A stretch of DNA of 64,000 bases from Paenibacillus montaniterrae (GTDB lineage Bacteria > Bacillota > Bacilli > Paenibacillales > Paenibacillaceae), in assembly GCF_018403185.1 (NCBI RefSeq), contig NZ_BOSE01000008.1, positions 124,001 to 188,000 on the forward strand, in the 5' to 3' direction. Below are positions 25,647 to 34,771 of the stretch, piece after piece. The notes under the pieces are model-generated. The model was not told the origin of the DNA. It ran no database searches and saw nothing but the letters and a program-made list of their open reading frames with translations. Position 1 is the first letter of the stretch. Every line of letters begins with the position of its first letter. The translations under genes were made by a program, and so were the position numbers.

Positions 25647-26603
25647 TCATCGGTTTATTTGCTCAGGCAGTCCAAATCGCGAAAATAATTTTGCATTTAT
25701 GAAATTTTGCACATGGAAGATTTTATTATCCTTGATTTCTACGACGTGAATTCCCCATGGAACAAGGATGGATGGCTCTTTACTTGGCATATATTGCGCA
25801 AACGCAGGGTAACCGCCATTTACTGTAACTGGTATAAAGCGAGAGCCTTCACAATGCCATCTTGTAAGCTCGAAAAATTGGGACAAATCGTCCTTGCCAT
25901 GTATCCACATAACGAAAGGCGGCATCGACATACTGCCTTCCTCATGAAACAACGCTACTAGCGCTTGAATATCAAATTGCTCAAAGGCTTTTACGTATCG
26001 TGAAAGCAGCTCCTGATCAGGCTCGACATCCATCATATTGAACTCGTCGGAACGAAGCTGCGCTTTGTTCAATGTTTCTCTTGCTCTTTGCAGGGCGCTG
26101 TTTACCGCTGCTGGCGACATTTCTAACGTTTCTGCGATCTCTTTGGAGGACCATTCGAATACATCCTTCAAAATAAGTACCGCGCGCTGACGAAGAGGCA
26201 ATGTTTGCAGAAGTGCAATAAAGCAGAGCTGAAGCGTATCTTTACGCATGAGAATCTCTTCCGGATTATCGGAAAAATCTGGAGCAGGCCAGACCCATGA
26301 TGAGTCGGGCAGCATTTCACGAGGTTCGACGATAGAAACTGCCGGGTCTGACAAGTCTACTGGGAGAGTCCGACGTTTGGCTTGGCGAAGCTTGTCCAGG
26401 CATATGTTTGAAGCAATCCGATAAACCCATGTTTTAAATGAAGCTTCTTGCCTGAAAGAGCTCCAGCTTTTCCATACGCGAATGTACGTTTCCTGGACAG
26501 CATCGTCCGCATCAATGATGGAGCCCAGCATTCTGTAACAGTACGAGGTTAACTCCGGCTTTAAATTCTCAAATAATTGAAGCTCTAATGCTGTGTCGTT
26601 CAT
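25647..26603 (-). CDS. Sigma-70 family (ECF) factor with C-terminal SnoaL-like domain
   Basis: 318 residues. Region 2 at about 15-85 (YCYRMLGSIIDADDAVQETYIRVW), region 4 at about 125-180 (LPLRQRAVLILKDVFEWSSKEIAETLEMSPAAVNSALQRAR split in two motifs), then a SnoaL/NTF2-like domain at about 195-310 (LLSRYVKAFEQFDIQALVALFHEE). In such factors the C-terminal domain controls activity, instead of an anti-sigma factor; none is encoded here. The two SRPBCC genes downstream are the natural candidates for its regulon. Confidence 0.9.
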   Translation of the reverse strand: MNDTALELQLFENLKPELTSYCYRMLGSIIDADDAVQETYIRVWKSWSSFRQEASFKTWVYRIASNICLDKLRQAKRRTLPVDLSDPAVSIVEPREMLPDSSWVWPAPDFSDNPEEILMRKDTLQLCFIALLQTLPLRQRAVLILKDVFEWSSKEIAETLEMSPAAVNSALQRARETLNKAQLRSDEFNMMDVEPDQELLSRYVKAFEQFDIQALVALFHEEGSMSMPPFVMWIHGKDDLSQFFELTRWHCEGSRFIPVTVNGGYPAFAQYMPSKEPSILVPWGIHVVEIKDNKIFHVQNFINAKLFSRFGLPEQINR

Positions 26604-26694
26604 CGCTGCCTCCTTGTCATTACGGGTAATCCAATCTTTCTTCTTAAATTATACCATATTGTCGTCGCTTACTATATGGGGGCTGTCATCTATT

Positions 26695-26735
26695 AAGAAG
26701 CACCAAAGAACCAGACGTGTTCTTTGATGCTTCTT
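26695..26735 (-). terminator. Hairpin terminator after collagen-like gene 1
   Basis: AAGAAGCACCAAAGAAC pairs with GTTCTTTGATGCTTCTT (one mismatch, 17 positions) around CAGACGT. It lies 40 bases after the stop at 26775. The T-run on the minus strand is weak. Confidence 0.65.
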
Positions 26736-26774
26736 GTCATAATGTGGAAGGATCAACTCTTGACTAGGACATAT

Positions 26775-27533
26775 TTATGAAGATACTGGCGCAGGAATTG
26801 GCGTTAAGGTTAGCATAATATCTCTAACTTTCAGTGAAGTTAAAGTATTTGCAATTGATGGATCAACGCCAATACCTAAGCCTACAAATGAGCCAGTTGT
26901 CGTACCTGAATAGTAAAAAATATAATTAAATTCACTAAAAGGGAAGCTACTATCAACATAACCCGTTATAACCGTATAACTTTCATAATAACTCCCCTCC
27001 CGGATAAACGTAGGAATTACATTAGCCTGAAAATATCCTTTCGAGTTGGTGAGGGCTTCTAAATATGCATAAATTTCGAATTTATAATATTGACCTGACA
27101 AAGAATGGTTAAATATCGTCTGATACCCAACATCATTCAAATTTACAGGGTAATCCTTATAGAGATATACGCTCCCTGCTCCAGCTGGACCCGTTGGGCC
27201 AGTTTGCCCTGTTGGACCAGTGTCACCTTTCGGACCAGCGTCTCCCTTCGGGCCTGGATCTCCAGTCTGACCTGGGTCGCCCTTCGGACCCGGATCTCCC
27301 TTTTGGCCTGGTGTTCCTGTTGGACCGGTAGGGCCAGTAGGACCAGTTCCTGATGGACCTGTTGGCCCTGGTGCTCCTGTTGGGCCCGGCGCTCCTGTTC
27401 CTGACGGTCCGGTCGGACCGGTCGCGCCGTTAAAGCCGTTTTGCCCCTGTAATCCTCTCGGGCCAGTCGGGCCCGTTGGGCCGGTTGGACCGATATCCTG
27501 CTGGCTCTGCAAATTTTCATTTTCAATTGCCAT
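26775..27533 (-). CDS. Collagen-like exosporium-type protein 1 (C-terminal domain type I)
   Basis: 252 residues from MAIENENLQ; the ATG is nine bases after AAAGGAG. A short leader (about 15 residues) is followed by about 110 residues of Gly-x-y repeats, mostly GPTGPTGP, with [13 protein letters not shown] shared by all five paralogues, and then stretches of [10 protein letters not shown]. The C-terminal about 115 residues ([12 protein letters not shown] ... [11 protein letters not shown]) form a beta-rich domain seen again at 29107 and 51615. By analogy to BclA, it would form trimeric fibres on the spore surface. Not a secreted Sec substrate: no signal peptide. Confidence 0.88.
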   Translation of the reverse strand: MAIENENLQSQQDIGPTGPTGPTGPRGLQGQNGFNGATGPTGPSGTGAPGPTGAPGPTGPSGTGPTGPTGPTGTPGQKGDPGPKGDPGQTGDPGPKGDAGPKGDTGPTGQTGPTGPAGAGSVYLYKDYPVNLNDVGYQTIFNHSLSGQYYKFEIYAYLEALTNSKGYFQANVIPTFIREGSYYESYTVITGYVDSSFPFSEFNYIFYYSGTTTGSFVGLGIGVDPSIANTLTSLKVRDIMLTLTPIPAPVSS

Positions 27534-27767
27534 TTCACAAAACTCCTTTAGATTAGATTGCCTTTCAGCTTTGGCCAAGGCGGATAGCACCCAATCTTCT
27601 ACCTATACCCGCTGCACTTAGGGGCATGTCCAATTGAAACCATGAGAATGAGCATGAAAAGGATGCTACATGTTATTGTTATGTACGATAACTTGATTTC
27701 GCTTGGGGAAAAGCACCATAAAAATATAAATGTGCGCATTATCCCTCCGAAATTTTCGTTGTATATA
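27534..27767. repeat. Duplicated upstream region, copy A
   Basis: About 233 bp upstream of collagen-like gene 1 are nearly identical to 28603-28835 upstream of gene 2. They include the SD, an ATTAGATTGCCTTTCAG stretch, GCATGTCC, GAGAATGAGCATGAAAAG and ATATAAATGTGCGCATTATC. Besides this region the 361 bp gap contains only a large hairpin (27769-27846). No further gene seen. Confidence 0.9.
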
Positions 27768-27768
27768 A

Positions 27769-27846
27769 AAGAAAATGGACATTCGCTCTGCAAGTAAGAA
27801 GTCGCTTTACTGCGAATCTTCACATTACGAGGATGTCCATTTTCTT
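27769..27846 (-). terminator. Large structured hairpin/terminator after collagen-like gene 2
   Basis: AAGAAAATGGACAT (27769-27782) pairs perfectly with ATGTCCATTTTCTT (27833-27846). Inside, ATTCGC/GCGAAT and AGTAA/TTACT add stems. On the minus strand the arm ends in TTTTCTTTTAT, so it can terminate the transcript of the gene at 27895. Confidence 0.75.
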
Positions 27847-27894
27847 AACACACAGATACCACTTCTGGATTAAACTGTGTTCGTGTGGATAAGG

Positions 27895-28602
27895 TTAAGT
27901 TATAGCTACGAAATTTATACTTGCTGTAGGGTAGACGAAGGAACCAATAGACGCCAAGCCACTACCAACGGTAAACTGCAAGTACAAGCCTCCATCAACA
28001 ATAGCGGAGCCGCTCAACATAAGCGTCGAGGGATTTACTAATGAACTCCCAGTTCCCCCAGGGTAAAATGCCTGGAAATTGTCCCCACTTTCAGAAGTTG
28101 AAAGATAAGCAAATACTCCTGTTGATTGAGTGGCACTGAAAAAAACTTGAAAATTTACTAGATACATATGATTCGGAGCCAACTGGAAAGTAGTTCCAGT
28201 ACCGTCAACACTAATTAAATTCCCAGCTTGCTTATCAAGTGTGAACCCATTAACTGGTGTTTCAAGATTAGGTACGCCAATTCCAGTGTAAGTTGTATAT
28301 TGGGCGAACCCTGGTGACAAACCTGCTGGTCCCGTTGGACCAGCCTGCCCCGGGTTCCCTTGCGGGCCCGTATCTCCCTTTTGGCCTGGAGTTCCTGTTG
28401 GACCAGTCACTCCTATTCCCGTTGGACCCGTTGGCCCTGGCGTTCCCGTCGGCCCTGTAGGCCCTGCTCCTGACGGCCCGGTCGGACCTGTCGCTCCGTT
28501 AAACCCATTTTGTCCCGCTAATCCTCTCGGGCCAGTCGGACCGGTCGGACCCGTTGGGCCGACATCCTGCTGGGCCTGCAAATTTTCATTTTCATTTGCC
28601 AT
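27895..28602 (-). CDS. Collagen-like exosporium-type protein 2 (C-terminal domain type II)
   Basis: 235 residues from [12 protein letters not shown] with AAAGGAG upstream. The frame is open further upstream to 28686 and encodes protein-like sequence ([14 protein letters not shown]), but there is no SD there and the same stretch carries a stop codon in copy A, so the shorter start is preferred. About 95 residues of GPTGPTGP-type repeats are followed by a type II C-terminal domain (about 130 residues, [13 protein letters not shown] ... [11 protein letters not shown]), a C1q/BclA-like beta domain shared with 29810. Confidence 0.88.
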   Translation of the reverse strand: MANENENLQAQQDVGPTGPTGPTGPRGLAGQNGFNGATGPTGPSGAGPTGPTGTPGPTGPTGIGVTGPTGTPGQKGDTGPQGNPGQAGPTGPAGLSPGFAQYTTYTGIGVPNLETPVNGFTLDKQAGNLISVDGTGTTFQLAPNHMYLVNFQVFFSATQSTGVFAYLSTSESGDNFQAFYPGGTGSSLVNPSTLMLSGSAIVDGGLYLQFTVGSGLASIGSFVYPTASINFVAIT

Positions 28603-28835
28603 TTCACAAAACTCCTTTAGATTAGATTGCCTTTCAGCTTTCGCCAAGGCGGATAGCGCCCAATCTTCTACCTCTACCCGCTGCACTTAGGTGCATGTCC
28701 AATTGAAGCGCATGAGAATGAGCATGAAAAGGATGCTACATGTTATTGGTATGTGTAGCAACTTGATTTTGCTTGGGGAGAATACCTTGGAAATATAAAT
28801 GTGCGCATTATCCTTTCAAATTTTCCTTGTATATA
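28603..28835. repeat. Duplicated upstream region, copy B
   Basis: Direct repeat of 27534-27767, covering the SD, leader and presumed promoter of collagen-like gene 2. It suggests that gene and control region were duplicated as one block. Confidence 0.9.
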
Positions 28836-28839
28836 CAAG

Positions 28840-28884
28840 AAAAATCCGCTAAGCCCCTACAGTAGTAGGAACTTCGCGGTTTTA
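28840..28884 (-). terminator. Terminator after the AAA ATPase remnant
   Basis: Minus strand AAAACCGC pairs with GCGGATTTT, with inner CCTAC/GTAGG around TACT; a TTTTCTTG tract follows. It ends the transcript from the remnant and from collagen-like gene 3. Confidence 0.7.
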
Positions 28885-28896
28885 TTATTCTCTATA

Positions 28897-29088
28897 CTAT
28901 TTATTGTACGTCTTTAGCTTCGCAACCCCGTAGATAGCTGAATCGATATCTTGCTCGATATCACGCCTTACTGAAGTATCGCCTTGACCAAGCCAAAGAA
29001 AAAATTCCTTTGGTCCTATGTTCCTGGTCAATGGGCTGTGTGTAGAAATTAGCACCAATATTGATGTTTTCCAATAAAGGTAGAGCTC
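28897..29088 (-). pseudogene. C-terminal remnant of an AAA/OLD-type ATPase
   Basis: A 63-codon open stretch ends in a stop at 28897. It encodes ILVLISTHSPLTRN, which matches the segment after Walker B with the His of the H-loop in AAA_21/OLD-like ATPases, followed by GPKEFFLWLGQGDTSVRR and a helical tail. There is no start codon with an SD, no Walker A and a stop at its 5' side, so it is the tail of a lost gene. It lies between collagen-like genes 2 and 3, in intergenic space. Confidence 0.55.
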
Positions 29089-29106
29089 TTATAGGCTATT
29101 AATTAT

Positions 29107-29682
<576 letters not shown>

Positions 29683-29809
29683 TTCACAAAACTCCTTTCG
29701 AGCGGTATCCTAATGATATGTGGGGTAAAGCTTCTAACAATGCGCATTTACATCATTACGCTTCTCGTTTTTTTGGAACATACGTTCTTATCTTGGTCTT
29801 TTCAGACCA

Positions 29810-30616
29810 TCAAGCTATTGCCACAAAGTTCATACTAGCTGATGGGACCCCCGAACTATAAGTGAGATTTACCTCACCACTTGCAACTTTAAGCTGCAAG
29901 TACACTCCACCGTTGACAATAGCAGAGCCATTTAACATAGTTTGTCCGGGCATAGCATTTTGCGAGCCACCTGCGGTATACTGTGAGAAATCATTATTTG
30001 GATTATTCGCTGTTGCAAGAAAAGCAATTATTCCACCTGGCTGAGGGTTAAAACAAATTTGATAGTTGACCAAATATACGTGATTGGGAGACAAATAAAA
30101 CATTGAATCGTTGTGAAGACTAACTAAATTCCCTGTTTGAAAATCTAGTCCAAAACCATTAACCGGTACCCCACTCCACTGGCCAACGAACATAGTAGTT
30201 GACGTTGTATATTGAGCGAAACCCAGCGACAATCCAGTAGGACCGGTTGGACCCATATCCCCTTTCGGTCCCGCGTTTCCTTGTGGTCCTGGATCCCCCT
30301 TCGGCCCCGCTTCTCCCTGCGGTCCTGGATCCCCCTTCGGCCCCGCTTCTCCCTGCGGTCCTATATCTCCTTTCGGTCCCTGCTCTCCTGTTGGACCTTG
30401 CTCTCCTGTTGACCCCGTTGGACCTTGTGCTCCTGTTGGACCCGTACCTCCTGCTCCCGTCGGGCCGGTTGGACCCGTTCCTGACGGCCCGGTCGGACCA
30501 GTCGGACCGTTAAACCCGTTTTGTCCCTGTAATCCCCTTGGGCCAGTCGGTCCAGTCGGCCCCGTTGGACCGACCTCCTGTTCAGCTTGCAACCGATCAT
30601 CATCTTCCATTGACAC
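29810..30616 (-). CDS. Collagen-like exosporium-type protein 4 (C-terminal domain type II)
   Basis: 268 residues. Start GTG 30616 with GGGAG eleven bases upstream; ATG two codons later is an alternative. The leader [16 protein letters not shown] is followed by about 130 residues of Gly-x-y repeats, including a near-perfect [12 protein letters not shown] block repeated several times, then the type II C-terminal domain ([13 protein letters not shown] ... [12 protein letters not shown]). Pairs with gene 3 in the same order I/II as genes 1 and 2. Confidence 0.88.
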   Translation of the reverse strand: MSMEDDDRLQAEQEVGPTGPTGPTGPRGLQGQNGFNGPTGPTGPSGTGPTGPTGAGGTGPTGAQGPTGSTGEQGPTGEQGPKGDIGPQGEAGPKGDPGPQGEAGPKGDPGPQGNAGPKGDMGPTGPTGLSLGFAQYTTSTTMFVGQWSGVPVNGFGLDFQTGNLVSLHNDSMFYLSPNHVYLVNYQICFNPQPGGIIAFLATANNPNNDFSQYTAGGSQNAMPGQTMLNGSAIVNGGVYLQLKVASGEVNLTYSSGVPSASMNFVAIA

Positions 30617-30709
30617 AATGCATCACGCTCCCTTTTTTAAATTATATGATTATGAGTAGGATGATATGCGGTGAAGCAACTGCGTGTTTGCCCGAAAGTT
30701 AAACAACGC

Positions 30710-30748
30710 AAAAAAGCCGAGAATACTTTAACAGTAATCCCAGCTTTA
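30710..30748 (-). terminator. Terminator of the oxidoreductase/epimerase operon
   Basis: Minus strand AAAGCTGGGATTACT pairs with AGTATTCTCGGCTTT (one mismatch, some G-T pairs) and six T follow. It is 12 bases after the stop of the gene at 30761. Confidence 0.85.
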
Positions 30749-30760
30749 TATCTATTGTTT

Positions 30761-31771
30761 TTATAGCTCAACCCATACACCGCGTTGATCAGCTGAACGG
30801 ATTTCCGCTTCCACAATTTCTAACGACTCAACTGCGCTTTCAGGCAAGCAGGCTTCTACACGCTCACCTTTATTCACTGCTTCAACAAACGCTTTAATTT
30901 CACGGTAATAGCCCATATCACCAGGCAACTCAGGTACAAAGCCTGCTACATCGTTAGGATTTACCTTTACGACATCCTTTTCAAAAATGATATTGCCTTT
31001 TTCGAAATTAACGCGGTAGCCCATCGCGAAGCCAAAATCACCCTGCAATGTCCAGTCTGCCTGTGCATTGACCACCTTGCCGTCTGGATAAGCGTAGTGA
31101 GTGGAAACCATATCGTAAGCGCTGCCGGCAATAACATTGCGCGCGAGTGAGCTAACCGCTGTTGGCTTGCCAAACAGCCAGTTCACCATATCCGTATCGT
31201 GAATATGCATATCCAGCATGCAGCCGCCAGACAATTCCCCGTTCAGGAACCAGCCTTGCGGAGAGGCGCTGCCACGGAAAAAGCTTGCACTTGTTACCGC
31301 ACCAAAGCGGCCATCCTCAATACATGCTTTCAAATATTCATACGCAGGCCAGAAACGCAAGCATTGCCCAATCATCAGCGTTTTGCCGGTGCGGCGTGCT
31401 GCTTCAGCCATTTTATGGCCTTCTTCTGCTGTTCTGGCTACAGGCTTTTCGCATAGTACGTGGATGCCACGTTCCAGCAGTGGAATTACTAGCTCAGCAT
31501 GCAGCGGAGTCGGCAGCGTAAGGTCGATAATATCGAACTGCTCTTGCTCGAGCATTTGCTCCAAATTGTCATACAGCTTATATTTCGATAAATCATAAAC
31601 CTCTTGCTCTGTCGCAATATTTCCCCAGGTACCGCCATTTTTTAATTCCTCGATGCGAATGTCACAAATCGCCGTCAGTTCAATGTCCGCTCCTTCACGC
31701 ATTAAGCGCTCGTAGTTGTCAAAATGCATGCGGCCCATAAATCCGAATCCTACCAGTCCAATTTTCAACAT
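30761..31771 (-). CDS. Gfo/Idh/MocA-family sugar oxidoreductase
   Basis: 336 residues. The Rossmann motif GLVGFGFMGRMH (about 5-16), the EKP motif in HVLCEKPVAR (about 115-124) and the HIHDTDMVNWLFG region with catalytic His identify an NAD(P)-dependent oxidoreductase of sugars or inositols. It follows a TIM-barrel epimerase by 27 bases; the pair suggests oxidation of a hydroxyl to a keto group and then isomerisation or cleavage of the keto sugar. The substrate is not determinable from sequence. Confidence 0.88.
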   Translation of the reverse strand: MLKIGLVGFGFMGRMHFDNYERLMREGADIELTAICDIRIEELKNGGTWGNIATEQEVYDLSKYKLYDNLEQMLEQEQFDIIDLTLPTPLHAELVIPLLERGIHVLCEKPVARTAEEGHKMAEAARRTGKTLMIGQCLRFWPAYEYLKACIEDGRFGAVTSASFFRGSASPQGWFLNGELSGGCMLDMHIHDTDMVNWLFGKPTAVSSLARNVIAGSAYDMVSTHYAYPDGKVVNAQADWTLQGDFGFAMGYRVNFEKGNIIFEKDVVKVNPNDVAGFVPELPGDMGYYREIKAFVEAVNKGERVEACLPESAVESLEIVEAEIRSADQRGVWVEL

Positions 31772-31798
31772 AATAAAAGCTCCTCTCCGATTGTTGTA

Positions 31799-32647
31799 TT
31801 ACTTGCTTGATCTACCCAAAATAGCATCCATTGCCGCTGATGTGTTATAAATAATTTGCTCGCTGTGGTGTTTATATGGCGGAATCATTTCAGCCGAAAC
31901 ATAATTGTCGTAGCCAATATCTTGCAGCGCCTTCATGACCGCCGGATAATCCACGTCGCCTGCCAGCAAATCAACAAAGCCATGCAAGCCGCCCGCTTCT
32001 CTACGGTAATCCTTAAAGTGCACCTTTTTAATACGGTGACCCAAAATACGAACCCATTGCTCAGGATAGCCGCTGTGCACGACATTGCCGACGTCAAAGT
32101 ATGAACCAACGAATTCAGAGTTAAAGGAATCGATAAAGCCTCTTAGCTCTAATGGAGATAGCAAAAATTTATTCCACACGTTTTCGATGGCAATCGCCAC
32201 GCCTGCGCTTTTAGCGAAAGGCACCAGCTTGGCAATCGCTTCCTGAGCACGATCATAGGCTTTATCATAATCTACCACCTCAGACCCCGGAATAAAGTCA
32301 ACTCCAACTGCCCCTGGAATAACGAGAATCGCATCAACGCCAAATGCGGCTGCTGCCTCTAACTGTTTTTTACAGATATCGATTGCCTTGCTGCGGTTTT
32401 CTTCCTTTTCACTGGTCATCGCATAATCCCAATACAATCCTGTTGCCAATCCGGCAATTTCCAGCTGGGCGTCCTCCAAATATGCCTGGATCTGACGAAT
32501 GTCCTTGTCACTTGATTCCAGGCCTAGCTCGCCACTAGCATTCAAGCTCAGCTCAATACCATCAAAGCCTGCTTTTTTGGCAATCGCAATACTATCCTTA
32601 ATAGAAGTTCCTTCTGCAAAAGACCAAATATTAATTCCTTTTTTCAT
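31799..32647 (-). CDS. TIM-barrel sugar isomerase/epimerase (AP endonuclease 2 family)
   Basis: 282 residues from MKKGINIWSF; GAGGAG lies eight bases before this ATG, while GTG 32656 overlaps the SD. Metal-binding positions fit IAIENVWN (E), YFDVGNVV (D), KVHFKDY (H, D) and VSAEMIPP (E), as in ketose 3-epimerases and related isomerases. It shares the family of 9043 but is only distantly similar. It lies upstream of the Gfo/Idh/MocA gene, the same operon, and is preceded by two intergenic repeats. Confidence 0.86.
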   Translation of the reverse strand: MKKGINIWSFAEGTSIKDSIAIAKKAGFDGIELSLNASGELGLESSDKDIRQIQAYLEDAQLEIAGLATGLYWDYAMTSEKEENRSKAIDICKKQLEAAAAFGVDAILVIPGAVGVDFIPGSEVVDYDKAYDRAQEAIAKLVPFAKSAGVAIAIENVWNKFLLSPLELRGFIDSFNSEFVGSYFDVGNVVHSGYPEQWVRILGHRIKKVHFKDYRREAGGLHGFVDLLAGDVDYPAVMKALQDIGYDNYVSAEMIPPYKHHSEQIIYNTSAAMDAILGRSSK

Positions 32648-32709
32648 CTTGCTCACTCCTCATATATTTTTAAACAGCTTGTCAGCGCTTCGGAGCCTTT
32701 TCTCGTGCT

Positions 32710-32842
32710 AAGACCAAGAAGCTTGGACGCTAGTAGAAAATGAGGAGCGCAGCGTAGGCACAAGCTACGTGAGCACCGGAATTTTCGCTAGCGTTCAAGA
32801 TTCGCCGTCGAATAGGCTACAACGCAGAGCATCCTCATCAAA
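32710..32842. repeat. Intergenic repeat unit 4 (subtype A)
   Basis: Lacks the first about 15 bases of the unit. Arms acgctagtagaaaat (32727-32741) and attttcgctagcgt (32781-32794): compared with unit 2 both arms changed so that pairing is kept (aaaac/gtttt became aaaat/atttt). Confidence 0.9.
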
Positions 32843-32847
32843 ATCGT

Positions 32848-32883
32848 GTTTTTGAACTTCCCCTTCCAATAAAGGTTCAAAAA
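32848..32883. terminator. Hairpin between repeat units 4 and 5
   Basis: TTTTTGAAC (32849-32857) pairs with GTTCAAAAA (32875-32883) around 17 bases. It may be a rho-independent terminator for either strand, since T/A runs are at both ends, although the stem is AT-rich. Confidence 0.4.
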
Positions 32884-32884
32884 C

Positions 32885-33028
32885 TCGGCTTTCAGGACCA
32901 AGAAGATGGCACGATACTAGAAGGCGAGGAGCGCAGCGTAGGCAAAAAGCTACGTGAGCACCGCAGCCTTCGGTAGCGTGACATATTCGCCGTCGACTAC
33001 GCTACAACGCAGAGCATCGTCATCAAAG
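32885..33028. repeat. Intergenic repeat unit 5 (subtype B)
   Basis: Arms cacgatactagaaggc (32911-32926) and gccttcggtagcgtg (32966-32980). The inner AAGGC/GCCTT is a perfect pair, whereas unit 3 has AGGGC/GCCCT. It ends just before the stop region of the gene at 33046. Units 4 and 5 fill most of the 398 bp gap 32648-33045. Confidence 0.9.
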
Positions 33029-33045
33029 TCGTGTTTTTGAAATTC

Positions 33046-33675
33046 CTATCTAAAGAGTAGTGTTCCGAATAGGTTCGGCTTATGATAATTAACTTCCCCA
33101 GTTGGACTCCATGCCTGAAACTGTCTCTGTCCAGATTCATCCTGATCAATGCGATAAAAATTGATTCGCCATGCATCACCTGCTCGAGCAGTCTTCCCCA
33201 GTGCTGCTGTTGGCAGCTTTAGCAAATAAATATTTCCCGGCTGCTGCGAATGCTCAAACGGCTTCACTGCTGTGTATAGACCTTCGATATCCCAGGCAGT
33301 GTCAACAACAATATGTGACTTGCCCTGCGCTCCTGTAATTTTTGCATCGAAGACTACATTATGCGGACTTACTTCAAGCTCGATATATTGCTTGCCATCG
33401 CCAGCAAGATCAATGAATACTTCAATTACATCCTGCTCGTATAAAGGATCATCTCGCTTGGTATAGTCAGACTTTACATAATGATCGGTGCACTCGAAGC
33501 GGATGTACAATGCTTCTGAGCTCCAGCATGCCTTTACTTCTGTTTGTTCCTTTGGTGCCAGGCCCGTCACTGTATCAACCAGCTGTACAGATGGACAGTG
33601 CTCCCATTGAATATGGTCAATGAGCTGCTGTTCATCTGAAAACAATACGTGAGGGCACTCATACATTGGGGGCAA
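33046..33675 (-). CDS. CBM9/DOMON-like carbohydrate-binding protein
   Basis: 209 residues. Start chosen at TTG 33675, seven bases after AAAGGAGG; the TTG at 33693 overlaps the SD and ATG 33666 is rather far. The sequence has LYIRFECTDHYVKSDYTKRDDPLYEQDVIEVFIDLAGDGK split over two motifs and YIELEVSPHNVVFDAKI, the CBM9-like fold found at the end of xylanases or as single proteins. There is no signal peptide, which is odd for a polysaccharide-binding module; it may bind sugars in the cytoplasm. It is upstream of the epimerase/oxidoreductase pair. Confidence 0.8.
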   Translation of the reverse strand: MPPMYECPHVLFSDEQQLIDHIQWEHCPSVQLVDTVTGLAPKEQTEVKACWSSEALYIRFECTDHYVKSDYTKRDDPLYEQDVIEVFIDLAGDGKQYIELEVSPHNVVFDAKITGAQGKSHIVVDTAWDIEGLYTAVKPFEHSQQPGNIYLLKLPTAALGKTARAGDAWRINFYRIDQDESGQRQFQAWSPTGEVNYHKPNLFGTLLFR

Positions 33676-33857
33676 AGCATCGCCTCCTTTCAAATCCGCT
33701 GCTAAATTTGTAAATTTCCTTTGTTGAACTTGTTTTTTAGAAATGTAATAATACCTATATATTAAAAGAGTTTCTCTTTTAATTCTTTAGCTAGAAAAGA
33801 TATTATTTGCACATTTCCGTTATAGATTCGATCACATGTTGGCAGGAGGCAGTTATC

Positions 33858-34763
33858 ATGTCTGAAATTGAGCAAACGTTCCCTGTAAGGAAGAAAATTC
33901 CCTTTTCGAGCTGGTCTCCTTCCATTCATTATGCGCAGCATCAATTGTTGAATACTGGTGCTCTGCCAGCCAGAAGAATCTATGATTTTGAATTGCTTTA
34001 TGTCTATCGCGGAACAGCAGCGACCACGATAAATGGCCAGCGTCATCTCGCACAGCAAGGTCAGTTGTTGTTCATCCCTGCTGGTGTACTGCATCAAAAT
34101 GAAGCTGTATCAGAGCCAAGCACACATTTTTTAGGGATCCATTTTGATTTTCTTAATGATATAGAGGTGCAAAAGGAAGATGATATTGTCGTAGATCAGC
34201 CCAGCCCTGCTGCGGAAGCCTTTGCCGTTGAGCCTATATGGGAGCCTTTTCCCGCTCTGTCCCAGCAGGTTGTCTATACCCCGCCAGCAGCCTGCGTGCA
34301 ATTCATGGAACAGCTGACCGAGGAATTTGCTGCGCGTCCTGCTGGCTATGAATTGATGTGCAGGTCCCTTATGCTCCATATTTTAGTGATGCTGCTGCGC
34401 CAATCTCGGCTTCGCTATGAGGATGCTCCTTCGCAGCATCATCGCAAGCTGCTAAAGCTGATTGCGCAAATGGAAACAGAATACGCATTGGATTGGACCA
34501 ATAAATACGTAGCGAAGCAGTTAGGCTTAAGCATTGACCATGCTGCCAAGCTGTTCCGCGAGTTGACAGGACTACCGCCTCACGCTTATGTGCAAACGAT
34601 TCGTCATCGAGAAGCAAGACGCTTGCTGCGGGAAACGGATCTTTCCATTGAGAGAATCGGAGAACAGCTCGGCTATGCAGGCATCCACTACTTCAGTCGA
34701 TTGTTCAAAAAGTACGAAGGGATAGCGCCGACGGAGTACCGCAAGCTATCCAGGGTCCTGTAG
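33858..34763 (+). CDS. AraC-family regulator with cupin sensor domain
   Basis: 301 residues from MSEIEQTFP; AGGAGG is eight bases before the ATG. N-terminal cupin domain (about 30-100: IYDFELLYVYRGTAATTINGQ, then LFIPAGVLHQ) for ligand binding and C-terminal AraC HTH (about 205-300: WTNKYVAKQLGLSIDHAAKLF ... GIHYFSRLFKKYEGIAPTEYR). It is divergent from the CBM9 gene and probably activates the 30761-33675 group. Confidence 0.9.
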   Translation: MSEIEQTFPVRKKIPFSSWSPSIHYAQHQLLNTGALPARRIYDFELLYVYRGTAATTINGQRHLAQQGQLLFIPAGVLHQNEAVSEPSTHFLGIHFDFLNDIEVQKEDDIVVDQPSPAAEAFAVEPIWEPFPALSQQVVYTPPAACVQFMEQLTEEFAARPAGYELMCRSLMLHILVMLLRQSRLRYEDAPSQHHRKLLKLIAQMETEYALDWTNKYVAKQLGLSIDHAAKLFRELTGLPPHAYVQTIRHREARRLLRETDLSIERIGEQLGYAGIHYFSRLFKKYEGIAPTEYRKLSRVL

Positions 34764-34771
34764 GCTCCAGA

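Noticed and set aside
28603-28686. N-terminal extension of collagen-like protein 2
   Set aside because: It has no SD, and the same stretch in the duplicated copy contains a stop codon, so the ATG at 28602 is the start.
30247-30513. Plus-strand frames opposite the collagen-like genes (Pro/Leu-rich)
   Set aside because: They are antisense shadows of Gly-x-y coding repeats, also seen opposite 52085-52291; there is no start signal and the composition follows from the repeats.
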